From: Tenrec ecaudatus
Taxonomy: Eukaryota > Chordata > Mammalia > Afrosoricida > Tenrecidae
Direction: 5' to 3'
Assembly (NCBI RefSeq): GCF_050624435.1
Contig: NW_027457644.1
Location: forward strand, 178,501-242,500
Length of the DNA: 64,000 bases
Shown here: piece by piece, positions 32,790 to 43,745 of the stretch
Layout: each line of letters begins with the position of its first letter
Position numbering within the stretch: the stretch's first letter is position 1
Made by a program: the position numbers and the translations under genes
The notes under the pieces: model-generated
What the model was told of the DNA's origin: nothing
Database searches by the model: none
What the model saw: only the letters and a program-made list of their open reading frames with translations

Positions 32790-33245
32790 ACAGCAGGCAC
32801 AATAGCCTCGACCCCACAGGATAGGGCAACTTATTTTCCTTTGTACCAGAGACCGGAACTGTACAACGGAATGAAACCCTGCCTGCTCTTGTGTCATCAC
32901 CACAGTCGTTGGTCCATGTTGAGCCCAGTGCTGTAGCCACTGTGGACATCCATCTTATCAAGGGTCTTCTTCCCTCTTGCTGCCCCTGTACTTTAACAAG
33001 CATTATGTCCTTTCTTAAGAATCAGTCTCTCCTGATAGCATGTCCAATGGATGTGAGATGAAGACTTGCCATCCTCACTTCTAAGGGGCATTCTGGCCAT
33101 GCTTCCTCCAAGAGGGATTTGCTTGTTCTTCTGACAGCCCAGATGACTTTCGGTATTGTTTGCACATCATTCACATGCATTGATTCTTCTTCAGTTTTCC
33201 TTACTCACTGTCCAGCTCTCACATGCATATTGACCATTGAAACTA
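32790..33245 (-). mobile_element. RTE/BovB LINE 3' portion, antisense
   Basis: GGAATGAAACCCTGCCTGC, GCTGTAGCCACTGTGGAC, CAGTCTCTCCTGATAGCATG, CTTCTAAGGGGCATTCTGGC, ATGCATTGATTCTTCTTCAG follow the reversed RTE order without large gaps. Confidence 0.88.
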
Positions 33246-33769
33246 CTTACCTTGAATTCAGAGCTTAGGGTACACTACTCAAAGCCACATAGCTTGTGAG
33301 TGGCTGAAACATGTCTGCTGCCAGGATCTGTCCAATTCATTTTATTGAAACATCATACTCAAAAGGTGCTTTAGGCAAACATATTTTGTCTTTTGACTAC
33401 ATGTCCCAATAATATAACCAGACTCAGACCCTCACATTGTAATGACTCAGCTATATGTCTGAGAGGTAAAAAGACCGCCAACCATATAACTGATGGGAGA
33501 ATAGGTACTGACTGTCACCTGCAATGCCATTCCTTCAACAAATATTTATTGAGTGTTATTCAAATGACAACATTTTGCAAAGCTTTAAGAAGACCCAGAT
33601 GTAGAGAACACAGTCCCTGCTCACAGGAGACTCACAGATACTGCATCAGGGCATTCAGATCAGGGACACCACAGAAAGATGCTGAAAGAAAAATCATAAA
33701 AAAAAAATAGCAACACGCACGGATTCCAGGACAGATAAAATCCTCAGGAACAGTAATGGGAGTAGCGAT
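33246..33769. other. Unique AT-rich sequence
   Basis: No gene recognised. CAACAAATATTTATTGAGTG at 33537 is an L2/MIR-like word. Confidence 0.4.
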
Positions 33770-34210
33770 ACTGTGGTAGCTTTTTAATCTCCCATCATCT
33801 TGCATAGGGGTGGAGTCCAGACTGTCACTCAGGCCATAGCCAGTGAGGTCTCAATGTGGGCATGGCCTTCTCTTGAGGATTCTGGCAACTCCTGTGTTCT
33901 TTCCTGGGGGTGAGAGACACCCATGACTTGATATTTCTGCTGACAAGATACATGGATCTACATTGACGGCAGCCAGAGCCTTGAACGGCGAGGAGTCATG
34001 TGGAGACCCATGCCACTTTCCACCTCCACTGGGTCCATAAGACATTCCACTGACTGCCCTGTGATCTTCCAGCACTTGGTGTCATTGCATGTGTTGCATA
34101 AGGCTGAAATAAATTTACACACTGTTATTGGATATATGGGTTAATTTCGTACTTATGGACGTGTTCTGGACTGGGCTGGGATGTTTTCTTAATATACAAT
34201 TATTCTTCTA
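33770..34210 (+). other. Possible dispersed repeat, class unknown
   Basis: The segment ends in an LTR- or retroposon-like AT-rich part (GCTGAAATAAATTTACAC, CTATATAAAGC). I recall similar text from afrotherian genomes but cannot name the family. No coding signal. Confidence 0.35.
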
Positions 34211-34289
34211 TATAAAGCTTTTTTAAGACACATGAGTGTTTATGAATGTGCTTCTCTAGTCAACTCGAACTGACTCAGATACCATGAGG

Positions 34290-34635
34290 GCACAGGGTGG
34301 CTGTGTAGGGAAGGGGAGGAAAAGGGAACTGATAACAATGATGGATTTAGAATGCACACACACACAGCCTAGGGGCCGAATAACAGAAATATGGGTAGAG
34401 GGACACAGAGGACAGTGTGTATAAAGATATTAATATATATATAATTTAGTAAGGGTGTGAGGGTTGAGGAAAGAGGGAAAAAACAGGAGCTGATATCAAA
34501 GGGGTCAAGTAGAATGATAGTGTTTAGAAAAGGATGATGGCAGCATATGTACAAACTCGCTTGATCTAATTGATTTATGGATTGTTATATTATCTGTCAG
34601 AGCCCCCATTAAAATGTGTTCTTTTTTCGATAAGA
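34290..34635 (+). mobile_element. Diverged L1 3' end
   Basis: Older copy of the afrotherian L1 3' UTR: AGGGAACTGATAACAATG, GAGCTGATATCAAAGGGG, GGATGATGGCAGCATATGTA, CAGAGCCCCCATTAAAATG. Confidence 0.75.
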
Positions 34636-34644
34636 ACATAAACT

Positions 34645-34808
34645 CACTGCCATGGAGTCAATTTTGACTCAGTATAGAACACCCCCTGTGGTTTCCTCAC
34701 TTGCTATTCTTTAAGGAAACAGAAAGCCTTTTCTTTCCCCTGCAGAGTGGCTGGTGGTTTCAACTATTGACTTTGAGGTTAGCAGGCACCATAGCACCAT
34801 GATTCCTA
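34645..34808 (-). mobile_element. AfroSINE-type SINE, antisense
   Basis: CACTGCCATGGAGTCAATTT, GAGTGGCTGGTGGTTTC and GAGGTTAGCAGGCACC. Head end partly lost. Confidence 0.85.
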
Positions 34809-35538
34809 AGGATGCTGATAGAAAGGGAGAACCTTGTGGAACATAATTTAAAATTCTTTTATTATCTAGACTTACTTAACTGGAAGAGTCCCAGAGAATA
34901 TGACCCTGAGTTACTCTTCAAACCTTGAATTGAAACTGTCCCCTGAAGTCATCTTTAAACTAAATAACAATTTAGCTCTTAAAGGATTGCATCCTTGAGT
35001 ATTGCAGTCTTTAAAAAATCAGCACAAAACTAAATGGGCTACAGGTAATTCAAAATATATGTGAGAGGGTTGTGGCAGAGAGATTAAGTAAAAAGAAAGG
35101 AAACACCTAGAATAGAAAGAACAAGAATGTTAATTCAATATGAAGAGTGTGACCAATGACACTGAACATTGTGTCCAGAAAGGGTTGAAATGGAACAGAT
35201 TTTGCTTTGTATGTTTTCACATATCAAAATTAAATATTAGTAGAAAAAGAGAGAGACTCGCATCTGTTTGAGGCAGACTACCAAATACTGGGTTATATAT
35301 AATGCTAAGTATTGAATATTATCCCATTTTCATATGGCAAGTATGGAAAGTCAAGGATGGAGTGAGGCATTCACAGGGGAGATGGCATTTGAATGATCCA
35401 GGAATATGGCTAAAGAAGATGCTCATTCCTGAGTGTTTCCACTGGGTTCGCAAACACATCAGCAAATGAATGTCAAATAACCCGTCTCACCCTCTAACTC
35501 AGAGCTGTGCAACCGAACTCTCTTCTATGATGAAAATG
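34809..35538. other. AT-rich unique sequence
   Basis: No repeat or gene recognised. Open frames are short. Confidence 0.4.
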
Positions 35539-35546
35539 TTCCCAAG

Positions 35547-35748
35547 CAGTGGTTCTCAACCTGTGGGTCGCGACCCCCATGGGGAGGGGGGGGGTGTCGA
35601 ACAATGCTTTCACAGGGATCATCCGATTCATCACAGTAGCAATATTATAATTATGAAGTAGCAACAAAAATAATTTATAGTTGGGGGAGCACCACACATG
35701 AGGAACTATATGAAAGTGTCACAACATTAGGATGGTTGAGAACCACTG
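35547..35748 (+). mobile_element. Stand-alone SPIN-like hAT MITE
   Basis: CAGTGGTTCTCAACCTGTGG at the left and GGTTGAGAACCACTG at the right form matching inverted ends. Flanks TTCCCAAG (35539-35546) and TTCTAAAG (35749-35756) agree at 6 of 8 bases as a worn 8-bp target duplication. A G9 run is near the left end. Confidence 0.88.
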
Positions 35749-35794
35749 TTCTAAAGGCATGACATCCAAACCTGTAGCTACTACATTTTATCAG

Positions 35795-35950
35795 GAAAGA
35801 CCAGTCCATGGAAAGGGACATCATGCTCGGTAAAACTGAAGGTCCACAAGAAAAGAGACTGACCATCAAGGAGATGGGCTGACACCATGGCTGCAACAAT
35901 GGACTCCAACCTAACAACCATGGCGAGATTTGGCACAAGATCAGGCAGTG
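35795..35950 (+). mobile_element. RTE/BovB 3' UTR fragment
   Basis: GGGACATCATGCTCGGTAAA, GACACCATGGCTGCAACAAT, AAGATCAGGCAGTGTC in RTE order. The terminal AAC tail is missing because another RTE piece joins here. Confidence 0.78.
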
Positions 35951-36062
35951 TCCTCAAAGTAACATCCTTGATCTTCAGTCTTTTTAAAAGATCTGTTGTA
36001 GCACATTTAGCCAATGCAACGTCTCATTTGATGTCTTGACTGATGCTTCCTTGAGCATTGAT
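35951..36062 (-). mobile_element. RTE/BovB RT-region fragment, antisense
   Basis: GTAACATCCTTGATCTTCAG, AGCACATTTAGCCAATGCAA and GCTTCCTTGAGCATTGAT are the reversed RT C-terminal words. It abuts a sense RTE fragment head to head. Confidence 0.7.
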
Positions 36063-36465
36063 CTGGCTTAGGGTTTAAAAATTCCCCTTGGCTTCTCAAT
36101 CATACAGGAGGCCCACACAGTGATCATCTTTCCTCACTACAGAGTGTCATGCCCCACTCACATTGGTCTCCTTGCTGTTCCATGAAGAAGCTTGGAGAAC
36201 CCAATCACAAGGCCTTTTGCACTGACTGTCTCCTACCTGGAACACTTTCCCCACCGCCAGATGGCCACTCCTGTGTCTTCCTGCCTTATTCAAGTACTGC
36301 ACTGTCAATGAGATCTTCCTTGGCTGCGATGCACTACTTGCCCCAAGTTTCCCATCCAGCGCAGTTTAGTGAGAAAAATCTCACTGCTACCTGCAGGGGG
36401 TGAACCTCGGCACTGGCATCTCAGAAAATGGAGCATAATCAGAACAGAAATGTGACCCTACCTCT
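36063..36465. mobile_element. Ancient L2/MIR-like repeat region (probable)
   Basis: CTTTTGCACTGACTGTCTCC, TACCTGGAACACTTTCCCC, GATCTTCCTTGGCTGCG correspond to a widespread old mammalian interspersed repeat. Orientation and exact family not determined. Confidence 0.45.
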
Positions 36466-36635
36466 CATGCTAAAAGGCTGCTAACTGCAAGATCTAAACC
36501 ACCACACAACCAGCCACTTCTCAGGAGAAAGGCTGAAAGTTAGTCTCAGAAACCTGCAGGGGAAGTTCTACCCTGTCTTATAGGGTCATTCTGAATCAGT
36601 ATCAACTCTATGGCAGTAAGTTTGCATTTGGGGTG
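36466..36635 (+). mobile_element. AfroSINE-type SINE
   Basis: GCTGCTAACTGCAAGATC, CTCAGAAACCTGCAGGGG, TATCAACTCTATGGCAGTAA. The 5' end is lost. Confidence 0.82.
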
Positions 36636-37103
36636 GGGGGGGGGCGCGTTCTAAGGAGCTCTGGGTCACATACCCTGATCAATCCAACTGGCAGCTCCAT
36701 CAGCTGGCTAAGGCTTCAAAAGACTGAGTAGGTAACCCAGAGCTCAGTGCTGTTGGCAGAAACTTTTGGGGGGTCAGAAGGACTTGAGGTGATGGTGTCC
36801 TTCTCAGTGGCCTCCGATAATCTTCTCCCCGGTCTGGGCATCAGCATCTTCTTTGCAAAATTGGATGATTGCATTAGAGAACCACTAAACTCCTACATAC
36901 CTGAGCAACCAGGAAGCAATTGTGAATCCTGGAGAGGAGCAAAGACTATGCTGGTGGCTCTGCAAATCTTGGGAAGCCTGGATCCGATGCGGCTGGAACT
37001 GTCCACTGCGAGGCACCAAGAATCCCGAGAGCTGTGGTTCAGGTCTCCTCCTTGCCTGTGTACCATGGAAGATTTAATAAATGTTCTCCTCATGCTACCT
37101 TTA
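36636..37103. other. Unique sequence
   Basis: A 134-codon frame (36747-37151, +) runs into the following SINE and has no domain; no gene called. A G-rich run at 36636-36646 is a SINE-tail remnant. Confidence 0.4.
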
Positions 37104-37300
37104 GGATCCTTGGTGGCAAAGTGGCAAAACCCCTTCACATTGGCCTATTAACTGCAGGGTTGGCAGTTCAAACGCACCTGCTGCATTCCTGTAGAAAGGG
37201 CAGCTTTCAACTCCCACAAAGAATTGTTGTTTCAGAAATCCACAGGGACAGTTGTATCCTGTAACTATGAGTCAGAACTGGCACAATAGCAGTGCGTGAA
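37104..37300 (+). mobile_element. AfroSINE-type SINE
   Basis: GGATCCTTGGTGGCAAAGTG head, GGCAGTTCAAACGCACCTG B box, ACAGTTGTATCCTGTAAC and a worn tail. Confidence 0.85.
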
Positions 37301-38335
37301 TGAGCTTTAAACTACATTTGAGACTGGGGTCTATTTTGAATTCCCCTACCTGTCCATTGGGTGTCATGGGAAGAAAGTAGATAGGAGAAAAAAGGGTAGG
37401 AGGCAGTGAGGGAGGAGGGTAGAATGTATTGGAGTAACACATTCTGGCAGAAAATTGTGTGTATGTGTGTGTGTGCGTGTTCTATTGTAATTCACACAGA
37501 TTATGGGTGGGGGAGGGAACTGAAAAAGTAAATATCCATGAAAAAGAAAAATGTTTTTCTTTGGTGATTTTCCTTTTGTTGAGCTAAGGGATGGAGACTG
37601 TACTGCATGGGCGTGACCAGCCACTGGACCGGTGTGCTGTTAACACACCCTCCTGCCTTTGCATGCTGGGGGCCTCTCTGTAAACAGAAGTGACTTGTGA
37701 CTTCTGATTTCCTGGGGCTCTAAAGAGAACCCGAGAATAGAAGTTCTAAATCGTGAACAAAGGAGAGACAAAGGGTTAATGAGAGGACAGAAGTTTGAAG
37801 TTTCATTGGATGAACACAGCGCCAGCATCCAACAAACATGCCAAAGGCTGAACTCTGCCCGGAAGTAATGAATGAGCACTGCCTTTATCCCGTGTCCTCA
37901 CTCTCCCCGTTCCTGCACTCCAAGCCAGCCTCACTAAGAGTAGTCAAAGGTGACATGGTGGTCCTTTCATCTCTCTCTGACCCCTCATGCTGCCTTCACC
38001 TCTATCCAAGTTGCTTCATCCTTCCCCCTTCTCCCTGATCTTCCTCGTGGAAAGATCTAATTCATACTAACTGGTAAAAGGCAGTTAGCACACAAGAAAG
38101 AAGACATCTCCTTCCTCAGCCTATGCTGCAGAAAAGGAAACTCGGGCTTGAGCTCATTTGCCCAACTGTCAAAGGTCCCATCACGGGCAGGGCCATGATG
38201 TGAAAATTCAAGCAAGCAGCCCGAGCCAGAGCTCCCAACCCTCATCCACCGCAATTCAAGTTCATGGGGTGAAGTGGTGAAAAGCTAACCAGAAACTGAG
38301 AGTCAATGTAGATACCCAAGGCTTACTTGCCAGGG
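37301..38335. other. Unique sequence with short (GT)n
   Basis: Includes a (GT)n run at about 37458-37480. No repeat family or exon recognised in the rest. Confidence 0.45.
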
Positions 38336-38520
38336 CACTCACTCACTGCCATTGAGTCAATGCTGACTCATAACAACCCTATAGGACAGGGTAGAATTCC
38401 CCTGTGAGTTACTGAGGATGTATCTCTTTATAGGAATAGAAAGCCCCATCTTTCCCTTGTGGAGTGGCTAGTGGTTTTAAACTGTTGCACAAAGCATAAC
38501 CATGACACCATCAGGACTCC
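38336..38520 (-). mobile_element. AfroSINE-type SINE, antisense
   Basis: CACTGCCATTGAGTCAATGC at its tail end, GTGGAGTGGCTAGTGGTTTT and CACCATCAGGACTCC at the head end. Full length. Confidence 0.88.
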
Positions 38521-38547
38521 AAAACATGCCAGGGCAATCAATGGTTC

Positions 38548-38991
38548 TGTGAGATCTCTCAGGATAGAGATATACCTTGGCTACACACGAGAAAACATTC
38601 ACCTCCAAGTCTAGTTTGTGATCCAAGTGAGTTTTATGAGAATTAGAAGAAGTTTCAGGTTTATAAAGGCACCTGCAGGGCTCTTCAGAAATGTGCATCT
38701 CCTTAGAAGCTTCCCTGAAAGTCACGAGGTCTGCTCTCTGCTCCTGCCTTTTAAATTACTCCAAGAGGTGGGGCGTGCTGGTGACCCTGGTTGAACTCAT
38801 TGGCTGAACTGAATTCACCTGGCCTTGGTGGGCCAATTCAGGTGCAGAACACACCCAGGTGTACCTCCCCTTCCTGGCTGGGAACCTGAGCCTTTGAGCA
38901 TGCGCAGTGTACCACTCGTTCATGGGACAAAGGCTCAGACTGCTGACCATGCGTAATGGATGCCTCAGTCCCTAAGCTAAACTTCCCAGCA
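38548..38991 (-). mobile_element. Solo LTR of an endogenous retrovirus, with 4-bp TSD
   Basis: A 444-bp LTR bounded by TG...CA on both strands' conventions (TGTGAGATCTC to CCCAGCA) and flanked by GTTC at 38544-38547 and 38992-38995. Read on the minus strand it has a CCAAT word, then TTTAAAAGGCAGGAG as a TATA-like promoter. The second copy is at 49766. Four-base duplications suit a gamma-type (ERV1) element. No internal viral sequence remains, so it is probably the product of LTR-LTR recombination. Confidence 0.8.
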
Positions 38992-39167
38992 GTTCCAAAA
39001 CCCCACTGCTGTGTAGTGTTCATGAACTTTGGCAGGAACACATCCTTACTACGAAGAATCCTGGTGGCCCAATGGCTAAGCACTTGGGCTTTAGACCGCG
39101 GTCAGTAGCAATACATGAGATAAAGGTCTTGCCATTGTAAACATTCCACCCCACTGCCATCAAACGC

Positions 39168-39700
39168 AAAGGACCTCTGGTGACATGGCGGGCTACGCAC
39201 AGAGCTACTACATGCAAAGTCAACAGTTCTAACCCACCAGCTTCACTGTGGGAGAAAGATGAAGCTATCTATTCCTGTAGAGATATAATATCTCAGAAAC
39301 CTATAGGGAAAATTCTACCCTGCCATGGACTACTAAACGAACAACATAATCTGTCTTGGAAGAAGTCAGGCCAGAGTGTCCTGGACAGCATATATGGCAA
39401 GATTTTGCCTCCCAAATATGTTGGACATATTGCCTGGAGAAGGACATCCTGCTTGGTAAAGTGGAGGGGCAGCACAAAAGAGGAAGGCCCTCAACGAGCT
39501 GGATTGACACCGTGGCTGCATCAATGGACTCAGGCAGAGAACAAATGTGATGATGGTGCAGGACCTGGAAGTGTTTGGTTCTGTTGTGCATAGGGTCACT
39601 TTGGGTCAGAAACCACTCAATGGCACCCGACAGCAACAACAAGTATATAAGATCACCATGAGTTGGAATCCACTCGATAGAAAGTGGGCTTTGGGTCTGT
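39168..39700 (+). mobile_element. AfroSINE-type SINE interrupted by an RTE insertion
   Basis: The SINE head and body (39168-39327, ACCTCTGGTGACATGGCGGG, GTCAACAGTTCTAACCCACC) break off at CTACCCTGCC. The SINE tail (GATCACCATGAGTTGGAATC) resumes at about 39650 after an RTE 3' end. Confidence 0.75.
39328..39645 (+). mobile_element. RTE/BovB 3' end inserted in a SINE
   Basis: AATCTGTCTTGGAAGAAGTC, ACATCCTGCTTGGTAAAGTG, GGATTGACACCGTGGCTGC, ending CACCCGACAGCAACAACAAG. Well preserved. Confidence 0.88.
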
Positions 39701-39704
39701 CATG

Positions 39705-39870
39705 GAACCAACCCTGGCTCATAGCGACCCAATCATGGGATTCTGAGGCTGTAAATCTTCATGGGAGCAGAGGGCCTAATCTGTCTCCTGCGGAGCAGCT
39801 GGTAGGTGTGAACCCCTGACTTTGCAGTTGACAGTCCAACACTTCCCTTAAAGTACCCCCCGGGGCTCCT
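39705..39870 (-). mobile_element. AfroSINE-type SINE, antisense
   Basis: CCTGGCTCATAGCGACCCAA, TCTTCATGGGAGCAGAGGGC and CCCCGGGGCTCC at the head end. Confidence 0.85.
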
Positions 39871-40421
39871 TTGGTAACAATGACAGACTAGGAAACCCAA
39901 TGGGGACATTGCTACTCTGTCACATGAAGGCATCCTATGCAGAATGGGCTCAACGGGAGCTAACACCAACCCCACCACTTTTAACACCATCCCAACCTTA
40001 CAGACTGTGCTAGGCTCTTGAAGGAATTGACTTTTTGCACTCCCACTGAGCGAGCTATGAGCATGCATGCCAACACGTAACTTCCCGTCCTGAACTAGGG
40101 ATCAGCTGCATATGTAGGGATGTGCTTCTAATGTGGAAGGAAGTAAAGAGAGGGGATCTGGAAGCAGGAAAAGCCAGGAAGCAGGAGTCACTTAGGCAGA
40201 CCCCTTTCCTAAACCAACTTAATTAGCCTACCACAGATCCTGGCTCAGAGGTGATGTTCAAAGAAGAATTGTTGACTGAATACACAAGGGAAGGAACAGA
40301 ATAAGTGAACACAGAAATGTGCTAATGACCAAATTGACTCACAGTTCCGACCCTGCTCTTCTCCTTCCAGGTTCTTCTCTAGTTGCTAATGGTATTTGCT
40401 CGACCTCTCACAAGCACAAAA
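39871..40421. other. Unique sequence
   Basis: No gene or repeat recognised between two SINEs. Confidence 0.4.
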
Positions 40422-40640
40422 GGAGCCCTGGCGGCCTAGCGGTTAGGGAGTGGGCTGCTAACCACCAAACTAGCAGTTCTAAATTAGCAGGCATTCTGAA
40501 GGAGAACAACAAGCTGTCTGCTACTTTAGAGAATTACAGTCTTGGGAATGCACAGTGGTAGCTCTACCCTGGCCCATAGGGCTGCTCTGAGTCTGACTCG
40601 ACTGGACAGCAGTGAGTATGGGTTTGGTTTGGTTTTCACA
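40422..40640 (+). mobile_element. AfroSINE-type SINE, near consensus head
   Basis: The head GGAGCCCTGGCGGCCTAGCG is close to the family consensus. The tail ACAGCAGTGAGTATGGGTTT runs into TGGTTTGG. One of the less decayed copies. Confidence 0.9.
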
Positions 40641-40936
40641 GGTACCCCAATCCATTGGTGGTCTTGGTAAATTGCACACGCTGGTTCAGTGGACCTTGTG
40701 TAGGGCTTGAGAATTTGCACTTCTAACAAGCTCTTGATGTTGCTAGTCTGTGACCATATTTGGGGTGGCAAGGCTCTGGACTACCCGGGTCTTCCTGGTG
40801 GCTGCTGTCACAGCGCAAGTTCCCAAGAGTGCACCGCTACTCATTTCTTTGGAATGATTTGGACTGAGTTTTCCCAGCCATTTCATCAAGGTTTTTGGCT
40901 ATTTGTTCCATGACACTGAAAAGTTTGGACCTGACA

Positions 40937-42675
40937 AAGGGGGGGTAAGGAAGTGGTGTTAACAAACCCAGGGACAAGGGAAAAACATGGGACCCCAAAT
41001 GGTAGAGAAGTGGGAGTGGCAGGCCTGGTGGGAAATGATCAAGGGTAAGGTTGCTTAGAGAAGAGGTATACTCTAGCCCAGGTGGCGATGAAGCATGGTA
41101 GTAGGGCAGGAGGAGAGTCAAGGGAGATGGAGGAAAGAGCTAGGAGTCAAAGGGCATTCATGGAGGTCTAGACAAAGACATGTACATGCAAATATATATA
41201 GGAGGATTGGGAAATAGATCTATGTGTCTATATTTATAGGTCAAGTATTAAGGTGGCGGAAGGACCTTGGGCCTCTACTCAAACACTCCCTCAATGCATG
41301 AATACCTTCTTTTATTAAATTGGAACTCTATGATGCTCACTCTCCCGACACAACGGCTGGAGCCAAAGTGTGTGAACAAGTAAATGTGGTGAAGAAAGCT
41401 GATGGTGCCCGGCTATCAAAAGAGATAGTGACTGGGGTCTTAAAGGCTTGAAGATAAACAAGCGGCCATCTAGCTCAGAAGCAACAAAGTCCACATGGAA
41501 GAACACACCAGCCTGAGTGAGCGAGTGGTCCCAAAGGGATCAATTACCAGGCATCAAAGAACAAAAAATCATATCATTGACTGCACACCTCCATGATAGG
41601 ATCGCTGAAGACAAATGGGTGCATAAGCAAATGTGGTGGAGAAAGCTGATGGTGCCCAGCTATCAAAAGAGATAGTGTCTGGGGTCTTAAAGGCTTGAAG
41701 GTGAACAAGTGGCCATCTAGCTCAGAAGCAAATAAGCCCACATGGAAGAAGCAGACTGGCCAGTGCGATCACGAGGTGCCCAAGGGACCAGGTATAAGGC
41801 ATCATGTAAAAAAAAGAGATATAAGTGTGTGTATGTATGTGTATATATGTGTATATGTATATATGTATGTATATATATGTATATATATATCATATTAAAT
41901 GAAGGGGGAAGTGCAGAGTAGAGACCCAAGGCCCAAGTGTCGACCAATGGAGATCCCCTCATAGAGGGGTTTAGGAGAGGAGATGGGTTAATTAGGGTGT
42001 GAGGTAGTATCGATGAAGAACACAGCTTTCCCCCGGATCCTGGATGCTTCCTCCCCCCAGCTACCATGATCCGAATTCTACCTTGCAGGGCTGGATAGGA
42101 CAGAGGCTGTACACTGGTGCATATGAGGGTTGGAGGTACAGGGAATCCAGGGTGGATGATACCTTCAGGACCAAGGGTGTGAGGGACGATGCTGGGAGAG
42201 TGGAGTGTGAGTGGGTTGGAAAGGGGGAACTGATTACAGGGATCCACATGTGACCTCTTCCCTGGGAGAGGGACAGCAGAGAAGGGGGGAAGGGAGACTC
42301 TGGATAGGGCAAGATATGACAAAACAACGATGTATAAATTACCAAGGGCATATGAGGGAGGGGGGAATGGGGAGGGAGGAGGGGAAAAAAAAGAGGACCT
42401 GATGCAAGGGGCTTAAGCGGAGAGCAAATGCCTTGAGAATGATTGGGGCAGGGAATGTATGGATGTGCTTTATACAATTGATGTATGTATATGTATGGAT
42501 TGTGGTAAGAGTTGTATGAGTCCCTAATAAAATGTAAAAGAAGAAAAGAGAAAAAAATGATTAGGGCAAAGACTGTACAGATGTGCTTTATACAATTGAT
42601 GTATGTATATATATGAACTGTGAAAAGAATTGTATGAGCCCCAATAAATTGTTAAAATTAAAAAAAAAAAAAAAA
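40937..42675 (+). mobile_element. Long L1 3' region with perfect 19-bp TSD and doubled 3' end
   Basis: A 1.74-kb insertion between identical gaaaagtttggacctgaca copies (40918-40936 and 42676-42694). It has the L1 3' UTR with an internal tandem duplication (GGGGTCTTAAAGGCTTGAAG at 41434 and 41681, 247 bp apart) and a GT/AT microsatellite at 41825-41890. A first 3' end lies at about 42427-42535 with AATAAA, and a second copy of the last ~100 bases (42556-42660) closes in an A-tail. Both ends lie inside one pair of duplications, so they moved together. The antisense 201- and 138-codon frames are artefacts. Confidence 0.92.
41825..41890. repeat. (GT)n/(TA)n microsatellite inside L1
   Basis: Follows an internal A8 tract at the position equivalent to 25514 in the other young L1. 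Confidence 0.9.
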
Positions 42676-42774
42676 GAAAAGTTTGGACCTGACATACGCA
42701 GCTCAGGCTGTATTATCTATCTTCTCTGCCCTCTTGGATTGGAGATGGATCACCTATGAAGCGATGAGGGTAAG

Positions 42775-42966
42775 AAGGGTTGGGTGTCTCCGGGTAATGT
42801 GAACAGTTAGCACGCTCAACCACTGCTGATTAAAAGGTTTGCGGTTCAAATCCAAGGCCCCTCAGAAGAAAGGCCTGCTGATTGACTTCTGAAAGACCAG
42901 CCTTTGAAAGCTCTGTGGGGTCCCGTGGTTCTGACCCACACGGCGTCACCATGAGTTGAAATGGAC
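42775..42966 (+). mobile_element. AfroSINE-type SINE, variant
   Basis: GTTTGCGGTTCAAATCCAAG, GGCCTGCTGATTGACTTCTG and CACCATGAGTTGAAATGGAC. The head is poorly conserved. Confidence 0.75.
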
Positions 42967-42971
42967 TCCTC

Positions 42972-43155
42972 AGAAACGGGTTTAGTAAGCAGCACAAAGA
43001 GGAAACTCCTTGGTGAACTGGAGGACACGGTAGCTGAAACCATGGGCTCCAACATACTACCCCTGAGGCTGGCAAAGGACCGGGCAGTGCTGCCTTGTGT
43101 TGCAAAGAAGGTCCCTGTGATGTCAGAATGACTGGATAGCACTAACAACAACAAA
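42972..43155 (+). mobile_element. RTE/BovB 3' end
   Basis: GAACTGGAGGACACGGTAGC, GGCAAAGGACCGGGCAGTGC, ending GATAGCACTAACAACAACAA. Confidence 0.82.
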
Positions 43156-43349
43156 GGATGTCAGGGCCCTTCACTTCCCCAGACCACTGACCAGGTTCAA
43201 AGACCCGCATGCGAGTATAGTTTCACAGTTAGACGTGTTTAGAAAAAATAATGTTTGCAAAAGTAAAGTCTTGGTTTACATTTTACAGAGCATGCACAAT
43301 TAGTAGAACTCTTAAGGTCCACCGAAACCTGTTTAGGGTCCCCTCCACT

Positions 43350-43515
43350 TGCTCACCACCAATAAGTCGATTCTGACTCATATTGATCCTACAGGAGAGG
43401 TTAAAATTTCCCCTGTGGGTATTTCTGAAACTGTAGCTCCTTATGGGAATAGAAAGCCTCCTCTTTCTCTGCAGCTGGTGGGTTCAAACTGCCAACCTTG
43501 TCTTTAGCATCTCAG
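43350..43515 (-). mobile_element. AfroSINE-type SINE, antisense
   Basis: GCTCACCACCAATAAGTCGA, CATATTGATCCTACAGGAG and GCAGCTGGTGGGTTCAAACT. The head is truncated. Confidence 0.83.
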
Positions 43516-43552
43516 GACTGACTTGTTTCTCTATGAAACCAAAATCTACCTC

Positions 43553-43745
43553 ACTGCCAGGGATGTGATGCTGACTCATAGTGACCCTATGAGGCAGAGT
43601 AGATCTGTCCCTGTGAGTTTCTGAGACTGTAACTCGTTATAGGAGTAGACAGATTCTTCTTCCCACGGAGTGGCTGGTGGTTTCAAAGTGCTGACTTTGG
43701 TGTTAGCAGCCCAACATGCAAACACTGTGCCACCAAAGCTCCTTT
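43553..43745 (-). mobile_element. AfroSINE-type SINE, antisense
   Basis: GCTGACTCATAGTGACCCTA, GGAGTGGCTGGTGGTTTC, CTGTGCCACCAAAGCTCC. Full length. Confidence 0.88.

Noticed and set aside
41717..42322. 201-codon antisense open frame
   Set aside because: It is homologous to the 329-codon antisense frame because both are the reverse of the same L1 UTR; not an independent gene.
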